Origin: Chitinophaga pinensis
GTDB taxonomy: Bacteria; Bacteroidota; Bacteroidia; NS11-12g; UBA9320
Length of the DNA: 63,830 nucleotides
Direction: 5' to 3'
NCBI GenBank assembly: GCA_945897885.1
Contig: CAMDGU010000010.1
Coordinates: 1 to 63,830, forward strand
Shown: positions 44,401-52,516 of the stretch, piece by piece
How positions within the stretch are numbered: the first letter of the stretch is position 1
Layout of the letters: each line of letters begins with the position of its first letter
Translations under genes and position numbers: made by a program
The notes under the pieces: generated by a model
Told to the model about the DNA's origin: nothing
The model's database searches: none
What the model saw: the letters and a program-made list of their open reading frames with translations, nothing else

Positions 44401-45627
44401 CTAAAAATTAAATTGGGCTTGTAACCTTAATAAACTTCCCTTTTGTTTATTATTTTGGAGTTTAAAATCTTCAAATCTGCGATCTGAAATGGTATACATA
44501 GCTACCAATTCAAAGTTTTTTATGGGTTGCCATTCTGTTCCTATTTCTAATTCCTTTAAGGTGTAGCTTCTGGCATCCAACTCGTGCTTTTTGCCGCCAT
44601 CATAATAATGATATCTTACAAAAGGGATTAATATTTGTTCTTGAATTTTCAAAAAGTAGGATGCAATAATATATCCCCCTTTTAATTTTTGAGTTTCTAT
44701 AGAATCGGTTGCCGGATTAAACTCAGGGCCACGGCCAATATTATACTCAGCCTGAATACCAAATGGTTTTGGAAATAGAATAAGGCTTGCTGCTGCCCTT
44801 TCATCATCGTAATTCAAATCTTTTACATATTTCACCTTGTCTGATTTGCTTTCTATAGCATATTTTCCTTTGTATCCTTGAATTCCGGCTTCAAATACTT
44901 GGCCTTTAAACTCAAATGGATAACTTACTCTGGCAACAATATGTGGTTCTTTATTGGCATCATTCTTATTAGCAGTTTGCCCATTATAGGCACCTATTCC
45001 AAATACACCATAATCGCCGCTTCCTTTATACCCATCATTTACCAATGAACTAAACAACTTTCTTGTTTTTTCAGGAGCCCAATAAAAGAAAACGCCAAGG
45101 TCACGCTCATTGGAAACAGCACTATTCAGAGCATCATTTCTATCTAGCGGCAAACGGTTTTGGCTCGACTGCATATTTTCAAAACCAAACGGAACTTTGC
45201 TTTGTCCAACTCTAAATCTGTATTCCTTCTTTTTGTCTAATGATAAATCAAAATAAGCATCTCTTAATTGCCCAAAATGATTTGACCCTGAAGACGGAGA
45301 GGATGCAAAATCAGGTTGAATGTATATATATACCCTTTCCGAAACATTTCCGTAAAAAATGATTCGCATCCTGCGAATGAAAAAACCACCATTACCCCAT
45401 GATTTATCCCCTTGTTCATTTTTCAACGAATCGTTCGTTTCTAATAACCGGTTATATCGCACTTGCGTATATCCTCTAATGGCAATTTGCTCATACCAAT
45501 GTTTGGATGGAGTTTTTGGTTTATCCTGAGCGGTAACGTTCCAAAATGTGAAACATGTAACAGTAATAAGCGTTAAGGTTCTGATTTTCAATAATAAAAA
45601 ATGCTTTACCATGAATAATTTTTTCAT
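44401..45627 (-). CDS. Phosphate-selective porin O/P family protein
   Basis: A 408-residue outer-membrane porin: signal peptide ending WNVTAQ, barrel strands such as FIRRMRIIFYGNVSERVYIYIQ and YRFRVGQSKVPFGFENMQSS (the OprP-family GQxKVPFG motif), ending LQAQFNF. OprO/OprP porins pass phosphate or polyphosphate. A perfect PHO-box-like repeat lies at 45694-45710, supporting a phosphate role. I start at the ATG at 45627; a later Met (45612) is possible. Confidence 0.85.
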   Translation of the reverse strand: MKKLFMVKHFLLLKIRTLTLITVTCFTFWNVTAQDKPKTPSKHWYEQIAIRGYTQVRYNRLLETNDSLKNEQGDKSWGNGGFFIRRMRIIFYGNVSERVYIYIQPDFASSPSSGSNHFGQLRDAYFDLSLDKKKEYRFRVGQSKVPFGFENMQSSQNRLPLDRNDALNSAVSNERDLGVFFYWAPEKTRKLFSSLVNDGYKGSGDYGVFGIGAYNGQTANKNDANKEPHIVARVSYPFEFKGQVFEAGIQGYKGKYAIESKSDKVKYVKDLNYDDERAAASLILFPKPFGIQAEYNIGRGPEFNPATDSIETQKLKGGYIIASYFLKIQEQILIPFVRYHYYDGGKKHELDARSYTLKELEIGTEWQPIKNFELVAMYTISDRRFEDFKLQNNKQKGSLLRLQAQFNF

Positions 45628-45693
45628 TTGCAAAACAAATTATTTTATATGTTACCTGTATATTATGCTTTTGTTATGTTTTAAAAATTAGCC

Positions 45694-45710
45694 TTAACAT
45701 TAAGTTAACA
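45694..45710 (-). promoter_or_regulatory. PHO-box-like perfect direct repeat
   Basis: TTAACA TTAAG TTAACA (as read on the plus strand; with the next T it is TTAACAT-TAAG-TTAACAT, 7+4+7). It is 67 bases upstream of the porin start. The minus-strand reading continues into TAATTTTT, a near -7 box. Confidence 0.6.
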
Positions 45711-45727
45711 TTACGTGTATATTACCT

Positions 45728-47434
45728 CTATCTTAAATCTCTTATGTTAAACTGAACATTTTTTCTGCCATTAAATTCTTCCTCTTGAATAGAAAATATA
45801 GCCTCAAATGATTTACCTGTTTTAATGCTTTCATATTTTTCGCCTTGCTTAAAGGCCACCCCTTTTATTGGGGTTTCAAAATTTGGGTTTTGAATATTGA
45901 GACTTAAATGACTATTCCCACCACCCATTTGCCTTGCAAATCCTGTATCTCGAAGGGATGACGTGTAAAAAATAGGGGTCATATTCCCCGGCCCAAAAGG
46001 TTCAAATTGTTTTAATAATTTTATAAAGGAAGGAGTAATTTCATTTTCTGTAATTTTTACATCGTAATTAATAACCGGTTGCAACATATCTCGGGTAAGG
46101 TGCCTAGAAGCTATTTCATCAAACTTGTCAATGAATAATGGTAAATTCTCAGGAAGTAAACTTAGGCCTGCTGCATGGGTATGCCCGCCAAATTGCACCA
46201 ATAAATCCCTACATTCAATCAATGCTTCATGAATATCAAATCCTTTGATAGAACGTGCTGATCCCGAAATTTTACCATCTGAAAATCCAAGCACAATGGT
46301 AGGGCGATAGTGGTGTTCAATAATTCGAGAAGCCACAATTCCTATTACCCCTTTGTGCCAATCAGGACTGAACAAAACATTTGTAAATCGATTGGGATGA
46401 AGCGCATCATTACTTATCATTTCCAAAGCTTGTGCCGTAATCGTTTCATCAATTCCTTTGCGCTCGGTATTCGTTGAGTTTAAAATTTCAGCATAATCAA
46501 TAGCATCTTCTTCATTTTTTACAATCAATAATTTTACTGCTGTTTTAGCATCGTATAATCTTCCAACTGCGTTGATTCGTGGACCTATATAAAACACCAC
46601 ATCTGAAGTGATTAATTCTTTTTTATTAATACAGCTTTCCTTTAAAACTTTTAATCCTAAGGTCGGATTTTGATTTAATTTTTCGAGACCATATTTAACA
46701 ATAACACGGTTTTCATCAACTATAGGAACTATGTCACAACAAGTGCTTATTGCGACTAAATCCAAGTATTGCAAATATCTTTCATCCGGTAGCTTTTTAG
46801 AAATACAAAGGGCTTGAATTAATTTAAATCCAACTCCACATCCGGATAATTCTTTAAAAGGATAGGATTCGCCAGGTACTTTGGCATCTAATATTGCCAA
46901 TGCCGGAGGCAAAGTTTCGCTAGGTAAGTGATGGTCGCATATAATAAAATCAATCCCTTTTGAATTTGAATATTCCACCAATTTTTCGGATCGAATGCCA
47001 CAGTCTAAAGAAATAATTAATGAAAAATTATTTTGTGCTGCATAATCAATTCCTGCTTTAGAAACTCCATAACCTTCTTTATATCTATCGGGAATATAGT
47101 ATTCAATGGCATTTGTAAATTCACTTAAAAAAGAAAAAACAATGGCTACTGAAGTGGTTCCATCCACATCATAATCGCCATATACCATTATTTTTTGGCC
47201 TTTTTCAATGGCTAATTCTATCCGGTCCACGGCCTTTTTCATATCCTTAAATAAAAAAGGATTATGAAGCTGATTAATTGTTGGCCTAAAAAACTGTTTA
47301 GCGGCTTCGTAGTCACTAATCCCTCGTTGACAAAGCAAAGTAGCAATAATGCGGTTTACATTTATTGCACTTTTCAACCCTTCAACATTTTCATTTGAGG
47401 ATTGAGGTAACTCATTCCATTTTAATTCAGCCAT
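45728..47434 (-). CDS. recJ: Single-stranded-DNA-specific exonuclease RecJ
   Basis: A 568-residue DHH-family 5'-3' exonuclease. Motifs: VYGDYDVDGTTS, ISLDCGIRS, CDHHLPSE, the DHHA1 domain GGHTHAAGLSL, and a C-terminal OB-like region. It acts in recombination and mismatch repair. ATG at 47434 is preferred to a TTG two codons upstream. Divergent from DUF47-Pit; the shared gap holds a PHO-box-like repeat. Confidence 0.95.
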   Translation of the reverse strand: MAELKWNELPQSSNENVEGLKSAINVNRIIATLLCQRGISDYEAAKQFFRPTINQLHNPFLFKDMKKAVDRIELAIEKGQKIMVYGDYDVDGTTSVAIVFSFLSEFTNAIEYYIPDRYKEGYGVSKAGIDYAAQNNFSLIISLDCGIRSEKLVEYSNSKGIDFIICDHHLPSETLPPALAILDAKVPGESYPFKELSGCGVGFKLIQALCISKKLPDERYLQYLDLVAISTCCDIVPIVDENRVIVKYGLEKLNQNPTLGLKVLKESCINKKELITSDVVFYIGPRINAVGRLYDAKTAVKLLIVKNEEDAIDYAEILNSTNTERKGIDETITAQALEMISNDALHPNRFTNVLFSPDWHKGVIGIVASRIIEHHYRPTIVLGFSDGKISGSARSIKGFDIHEALIECRDLLVQFGGHTHAAGLSLLPENLPLFIDKFDEIASRHLTRDMLQPVINYDVKITENEITPSFIKLLKQFEPFGPGNMTPIFYTSSLRDTGFARQMGGGNSHLSLNIQNPNFETPIKGVAFKQGEKYESIKTGKSFEAIFSIQEEEFNGRKNVQFNIRDLR

Positions 47435-47444
47435 TTTCAATAAT

Positions 47445-47461
47445 TTAACAATTCCTTAACT
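47445..47461 (+). promoter_or_regulatory. PHO-box-like direct repeat before DUF47-Pit
   Basis: TTAACA ATTCC TTAACT, one mismatch from perfect, 11-base period. It lies 20 bases upstream of CACCTTTG (47482-47489, a near -7 box) and 51 bases before the ATG at 47513. Confidence 0.5.
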
Positions 47462-47512
47462 TTAGAACAAAGATTCTATCACACCTTTGCAAATACTATA
47501 TAGACGCAAGAT

Positions 47513-48160
47513 ATGAGTAATTTATTAAGTTTTTTTATCCCTAAAGAAAGAAAGTTCTTTACAATGTTTGAACAAGCTACCAGCAATTTGGTAGAAATCT
47601 CAAAATTATTAGTAGAAATGGTAAAGGCTACTTCTACAGAGGAGAGAAAAAGACTAAGAAATGAAATTGAAAACCTGGAACACGTTGGAGATAATGTAAC
47701 TCACGATATTTTAAACCAGTTGAGTTTAAGTTTTATCACCCCTTTTGACCGTGAAGATATTCATGAATTGGCTGTGGTTATTGATGATATTGCCGATTAT
47801 ATTAATGGTGTATCTAGTCGTATTATTATTTATAAAATAGAACCCGCTGATATTACACCAGAAGTTGTAAAACTTGCTGAATTAATACAGCGCTGCACTG
47901 AAGAATTACATATTGCTGTGGGGCAGTTAAGAGATTTGAAAGATGTAGAAAAAATTAACGAGGCTTACGTTCGCATTAATAGTATTGAAAACCATGCCGA
48001 TGATATATTTGATATGGCCATAGGACAACTTTTTGAAGATGAAAAGGACCCTATTAAACTAATAAAAATGAAAGAACTGTATGCCACACTTGAAACCGCT
48101 ACAGATAAGGCTGAAGATGCCGCTGATATTATCAAATCAATACAGGTTAAAAACGCCTAA
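47513..48160 (+). CDS. DUF47-family (PhoU-like) Pit accessory protein
   Basis: A 215-residue all-helical protein with paired three-helix bundles and acidic metal-binding motifs (NLEHVGDNVTHDI, ENHADDIFDMA), as in PhoU and DUF47. Such proteins sit before pit genes and tune phosphate uptake. Pit follows after 21 bases. Confidence 0.92.
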   Translation: MSNLLSFFIPKERKFFTMFEQATSNLVEISKLLVEMVKATSTEERKRLRNEIENLEHVGDNVTHDILNQLSLSFITPFDREDIHELAVVIDDIADYINGVSSRIIIYKIEPADITPEVVKLAELIQRCTEELHIAVGQLRDLKDVEKINEAYVRINSIENHADDIFDMAIGQLFEDEKDPIKLIKMKELYATLETATDKAEDAADIIKSIQVKNA

Positions 48161-48181
48161 TAATTACACCTTTCTAAAAAA

Positions 48182-49834
48182 ATGGAACTGATAATTATTG
48201 TAATTGCCCTTGCATTAATCTTTGATTTTATCAATGGATTTCATGATGCGGCCAATTCCATAGCCACCATTGTTTCTACCAAAGTATTAACTCCAGTACA
48301 AGCGGTACTTTGGGCTGCTTTTTTCAACTTTGTGGCTTTTCTTATTTTTAAAGATCATGCCGTAGCTAATACCATTGGCAAAACTGTATATTCTGACTTT
48401 ATTACTCTTCCAGTTATTTTAAGTGGATTACTGGCAGCCATATTCTGGAATTTACTTACCTGGTGGTATGGAATTCCTTCCTCTTCTTCTCATACTTTAA
48501 TAGGAGGATTTGCCGGAGCTGCGATATGCCATGCCTTTATATCAAAAGGTATGATGCCAATAAATGAAATAATAGATAGCGGAAAAATTGGCAAAACAGC
48601 CATGTTTATTTTCTTAGCTCCAATTGTTGGTATGATTATCTCCATCATTTTTACTTTAATCTTTATTCAAAGAAACACATGGCTTAAAGTGGGTATTTTA
48701 ATGAGTTCAGCCGCGCTGTTGTTTTATGTTTTTATTGGATTTCAGGAAAATAAACTGGAAGAAAATATGAACAAGTTTTTTAAGGTAGACAAATATACGA
48801 TTGATGTAAATATCAAACATGATTCTACAAAAATTGAAAAACTTGAAATAGCTAAGGCTAGTGCAAAATCATGTTATCCTTACTTGGTTGCTTATGAAAA
48901 AGATGGTGCAGATAAAGTAGCCGGTGAAATAGTTGCCAATGTTGATTTAAAAGATATTACAATTAGCAAAATTGGCGATAAAATCGGCAGATTTTTCAAA
49001 ATAGAACTTTTAAAAAATAAAGCTAAAAAAGATACCTCATTTAAACAAGAATATTTGGCCACTCAGGCTATAATTGATAGTTTAAAACCTGTTTCAAAAA
49101 AATACTTTGAATTAGGATTTGACGGAATGGTAGCTAAAATGAACGGGATTTACCCAATGAGTCCCGAAATGCTTTCAAATTTCAAAAAAGCTGTAAAAAT
49201 TGACATCAAAGAAGATTTGAAAAAGGAAATAGAAAAAGCGGATAACAAATTTTTAAGATGGGCCCTTGTTAGTGCGTTATTCATATTTGCTCTCACCTTT
49301 ATTTATACAGAAAAAATAAAGGAACCCAATGCACGTAGAACTTCCAATTCATTTAAAAAATTACAACTTCTTTCCTCGGCAGCATTTAGTATTGGTCATG
49401 GAGGCAATGATGCTCAAAAAGTAATGGGAATTATTGCTGCTGCTTTAATTGCCAATGGAAACATTGTAGATATAAAGTCAATGCCTGATTGGGTGCCTTT
49501 AAGCTGTTATCTTGCCATTGGAATTGGAACTCTAAGCGGTGGTTGGAAAATAGTAAAAACCATGGGAACCAAAATAACCAAGGTAACACCATTAGAAGGA
49601 GTTTGTGCTGAAACTGCTGGTGCCACAACCCTATTCCTTACTGAGCAAATGGGAATTCCCGTAAGTACAACTCACACTATCACAGGTTCTATTGTAGGGG
49701 TTGGGTTGGTAAAAGGTGTTTCTTCTGTAAAATGGGGGGTTACTATAAGTTTGCTTTGGGCGTGGGTATTAACCATACCCGTATCAGCTGTATTAGCAGC
49801 CCTAGTTTACTATATTGTTCATTTTTTTGTTTAA
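48182..49834 (+). CDS. pit: Pit-family inorganic phosphate transporter
   Basis: A 550-residue transporter. The two Pit repeats carry FDFINGFHDAANSIATIVST (near N-terminus) and SIGHGGNDAQKVMGII (residues 398-413), plus SSSHTLIGG and STTHTITGS. Between the halves is an unusual hydrophilic insert of about 160 residues (about 196-355), rich in Lys and Asp, after a hydrophobic segment; most Pit proteins have shorter loops. It likely moves phosphate with protons or sodium as part of the phosphate set. Confidence 0.94.
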   Translation: MELIIIVIALALIFDFINGFHDAANSIATIVSTKVLTPVQAVLWAAFFNFVAFLIFKDHAVANTIGKTVYSDFITLPVILSGLLAAIFWNLLTWWYGIPSSSSHTLIGGFAGAAICHAFISKGMMPINEIIDSGKIGKTAMFIFLAPIVGMIISIIFTLIFIQRNTWLKVGILMSSAALLFYVFIGFQENKLEENMNKFFKVDKYTIDVNIKHDSTKIEKLEIAKASAKSCYPYLVAYEKDGADKVAGEIVANVDLKDITISKIGDKIGRFFKIELLKNKAKKDTSFKQEYLATQAIIDSLKPVSKKYFELGFDGMVAKMNGIYPMSPEMLSNFKKAVKIDIKEDLKKEIEKADNKFLRWALVSALFIFALTFIYTEKIKEPNARRTSNSFKKLQLLSSAAFSIGHGGNDAQKVMGIIAAALIANGNIVDIKSMPDWVPLSCYLAIGIGTLSGGWKIVKTMGTKITKVTPLEGVCAETAGATTLFLTEQMGIPVSTTHTITGSIVGVGLVKGVSSVKWGVTISLLWAWVLTIPVSAVLAALVYYIVHFFV

Positions 49835-49864
49835 TTAAAATTTTTTAAGTCATAATCAAATCGT

Positions 49865-49903
49865 AAAATTGGATGATTAAATAATTAATCATCCAATTTT
49901 TTT
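49865..49903 (+). terminator. Terminator hairpin between pit and the sensor kinase
   Basis: AAAATTGGATGATTAA-ATAA-TTAATCATCCAATTTT plus three more T; perfect 16-bp arms. It ends only 10 bases before the kinase ATG, so the kinase is expressed by read-through or by a promoter inside the hairpin's T-tract (TTTTTTTG). Confidence 0.85.
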
Positions 49904-49913
49904 GACCCTACAA

Positions 49914-50963
49914 ATGAAAAAATTAACTCTCTGGCTATTTACTCTGGCGGCCAGCTTGGCAGCATTTATCACGGCCATTATTGTTATTGGCTTATGGCTT
50001 TGGCTTGGAGGTAAACAAGTGGAATTTGAACTTCAAATTTTTGATGTAGTTATCATACTAGTTAGTATATCCGTTATTCTGTTCCTATGTCTGTATATTA
50101 TTTTTTATAAACCATTTATTGATGTAAAAAAATTACTATCTGAAAATCCGTTTAGTGATATGTATGCTTTTTACACCAACAGTTTCAACCCTTTTATTTC
50201 TATTAAAAAAGCTATTAAAAAGAACAATGATAAAAGCAATGCAGAACTGGATAAACTAAATACCTTAGAGGAATACAGACGGGAGTATATTGGTAATGTA
50301 TCGCATGAATTAAAAACACCAATATTTAACATTCAGGGATATATAGAAGCCTTGCTTGATGGTGGGTTAGAAGACAAAAATATCAATCGCCACTTTTTGG
50401 AAAAAGCTGATAAAAATGTGGATCGTATGATAAATATTGTGATGGATTTACAAACCATTAGCAGGTTTGAAGCCGGTGAATTGGAACTTCATAAAGAACC
50501 TTTTGAAATATATCAATTAATAGAGGATGTAATAGAAACCGAGAAAGAAACGGCTGCTAAAAGCAATGTTTCCTTTGAGCTTTTTGGAGGAAAAGAAATA
50601 ATTGTAAATGCTGACAAATTCAGAATACGGCAGGTATTAACAAATCTTTTGGTTAATTCAATTAAGTACTGCAAACCAAATGGTGGTGAAACTAGTATTA
50701 GGATATACGATCTCGAAGATTCTATTAAAGTTGAAATTTCGGACAATGGAATAGGAATGAACGAAAAACATTTAGGCCGTATATTTGAACGTTTTTACCG
50801 CGTTGACTCATCACGAAGTCGTGAAAAAGGCGGTTCTGGTTTGGGCTTAGCCATCGTAAAACATATTATTGAAGCCCATGGCGAAACCATTGAGGTAATG
50901 AGTACCCCCGGTGTTGGTACCGTATTTAGTTTTTCATTGTCTAAGCCTAAAAAGGAGGATTAA
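49914..50963 (+). CDS. PhoR-like sensor histidine kinase
   Basis: A 349-residue kinase with two N-terminal membrane helices (residues 7-31 and 43-64) and little periplasmic sequence between them, a short linker (no clear PAS), H-box VSHELKTPI (His131), and an ATPase domain with N box LLVNSIKYC, G1 DNGIGM, and GGSGLGLAIVKHI. The small sensor region and position after DUF47-Pit suggest PhoR, which senses through transport proteins. No response regulator is adjacent, so its PhoB-like partner must be elsewhere. Confidence 0.82.
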   Translation: MKKLTLWLFTLAASLAAFITAIIVIGLWLWLGGKQVEFELQIFDVVIILVSISVILFLCLYIIFYKPFIDVKKLLSENPFSDMYAFYTNSFNPFISIKKAIKKNNDKSNAELDKLNTLEEYRREYIGNVSHELKTPIFNIQGYIEALLDGGLEDKNINRHFLEKADKNVDRMINIVMDLQTISRFEAGELELHKEPFEIYQLIEDVIETEKETAAKSNVSFELFGGKEIIVNADKFRIRQVLTNLLVNSIKYCKPNGGETSIRIYDLEDSIKVEISDNGIGMNEKHLGRIFERFYRVDSSRSREKGGSGLGLAIVKHIIEAHGETIEVMSTPGVGTVFSFSLSKPKKED

Positions 50964-50996
50964 TACTTTTTTATCAATCTGGTTCGTTGTTAAGTA

Positions 50997-51716
50997 ATGA
51001 AAAACAACGCAACAATTTTCTTTCTTCTTTTGCCGGCATTTGCTTCTTCACAAAACAAAAATTTAGATTATAAACGTGCCATAAAATTTTATAACCTTTC
51101 AACTTACCAAAAAACTACATCCAACTCGTCGGATAGCGTGTTAACATACAATTCTTACAGCTCAAATTTCCAAATTCTACATCCTACAATTGCTTTTTGC
51201 TGGAAAGCAAAAAATCAAAACAGCAATGAAGTAGAATTAACAGGATTACTGGTTAAAAAAACTAACAGTAATTCTTCCATTGCCACCACCTCAAGTAATC
51301 TACCACCAAATACTGTTTCAGGTGCAGACGTATTTTCCTCCTCCATTTCATTGCGGTATGAATACATTATTAATTACTTTAAAAAATCAGATTGTTCACT
51401 TGCTCCCTCTCTGGGGTGTGCCATTAATCCTTACTTGGATCAAACAAAGCAAAAACCACAAACAACTCAATCCTTCCCATCTTCTTATATAACGGCGGGG
51501 GTAAGAGGTTTTATCACCCCAAGGCTTACCTATTATTATTCATCAAAATGCTTCTTCGATTTAAATATCCCTATAGCTCTTTTTGATGCACAAAACAAAT
51601 ATAGTACTGTAAGAAACCCAGGCATCAGGGTAGCGAATCAACGCATTTCGGAAGCCAATTTTGATGTATTCCCAAAACAGTTTTATCTAAGATTGGGGGT
51701 TGGCATAAAAATTTAA
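50997..51716 (+). CDS. Exported barrel-like hypothetical protein
   Basis: A 239-residue protein with a signal peptide ending ASSQ and a Ser/Asn/Thr-rich mature part with barrel-like strands near the end (SYITAGVRGFITPRLTYYYS, FYLRLGVGIKI). It starts 33 bases after the sensor kinase stop and may be co-transcribed. I recognise no family; an outer-membrane role is inferred from composition. Confidence 0.5.
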   Translation: MKNNATIFFLLLPAFASSQNKNLDYKRAIKFYNLSTYQKTTSNSSDSVLTYNSYSSNFQILHPTIAFCWKAKNQNSNEVELTGLLVKKTNSNSSIATTSSNLPPNTVSGADVFSSSISLRYEYIINYFKKSDCSLAPSLGCAINPYLDQTKQKPQTTQSFPSSYITAGVRGFITPRLTYYYSSKCFFDLNIPIALFDAQNKYSTVRNPGIRVANQRISEANFDVFPKQFYLRLGVGIKI

Positions 51717-51807
51717 ACCTATCCAAAATTTTAAAGCATTTGTCCATTTAGTAATAGTTAATTCACTTTATAAGGTTTTCCTTTGATACACTTTTTAAAC
51801 TAAAGAC

Positions 51808-52275
51808 ATGAAAAAAACATTGCAACGCGACCGAAGTAATAAAGTAATAGGAGGAGTATGCAGCGGATTGGGAAATTACTTCGATTCAGACCCCATACTT
51901 TTTAGAGCCATATTTTTAGTGCTTTTATTTGTAGGCGGTGGTGGGGTTTTGTTGTATTTAATTTTATGGATTGTATTGCCCGAAAAAAATCAGCCGTATA
52001 CCACCAATAGCAGCAGTTTTTATCAGGAAGAATTTAAGCCTACTGAGGAAGAAACCAAGAAACCTGAATCTGAGAATGCCAATATTACCATGGGCTTGCT
52101 GCTTCTTTCTGCGGGTATATTGCTGCTTGTAAACAACCTAGTTCCCGATTTTGACTTTAAAAAATACTGGCCGGTTATACTTATAGTAGTTGGCGGTGGC
52201 TTAATCTTTGGCCACAGAAAATTAAACGAATCTGAAGAAAACCTTAACGAACCAAATAATGAAGAATCCAAATAA
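51808..52275 (+). CDS. PspC-domain protein with LiaF-type membrane domain
   Basis: A 155-residue protein: N-terminal PspC domain (LQRDRSNKVIGGVCSGLGNYF and helix AIFLVLLFVGGGGVLLYLILWIVLPE), an acidic linker, then a LiaF/DUF5668-type hairpin (LLLLSAGILLLVNN, YWPVILIVVGGGLIFG). PspC proteins respond to envelope stress. Its end overlaps the next gene by 17 bases. Confidence 0.88.
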   Translation: MKKTLQRDRSNKVIGGVCSGLGNYFDSDPILFRAIFLVLLFVGGGGVLLYLILWIVLPEKNQPYTTNSSSFYQEEFKPTEEETKKPESENANITMGLLLLSAGILLLVNNLVPDFDFKKYWPVILIVVGGGLIFGHRKLNESEENLNEPNNEESK

Positions 52276-52516
52276 TACCCTCGGCTTTATACTGGTAATA
52301 GCGGGTGCATTGCTATTGCTTAATAATTTTGACCTGCTGCAGATTAATATTCGTGAAATGATAAAATTTTGGCCTTTGTTGCTGGTTTATTTAGGCTTGG
52401 TATTATTGGCAGGAAACAAAAAAGGGTATGCCGTATCCTTGGCCATGGTATCCATCACTGTTATTTTTATCATTGTTTATTTTATCTTTAGAGATTTGGA
52501 TGCCTACATTATTTAA
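52259..52516 (+). CDS. Small LiaF/DUF5668-type membrane protein
   Basis: An 85-residue protein with three hydrophobic helices (LGFILVIAGALLLLNNF, FWPLLLVYLGLVLLAG, VSITVIFIIVYFIF) repeating the hairpin of the upstream PspC protein. It overlaps it by 17 bases in another frame, so translation is likely coupled. The stop overlaps the end of the convergent adhesin gene by 4 bases. Confidence 0.75.
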   Translation: MKNPNNTLGFILVIAGALLLLNNFDLLQINIREMIKFWPLLLVYLGLVLLAGNKKGYAVSLAMVSITVIFIIVYFIFRDLDAYII

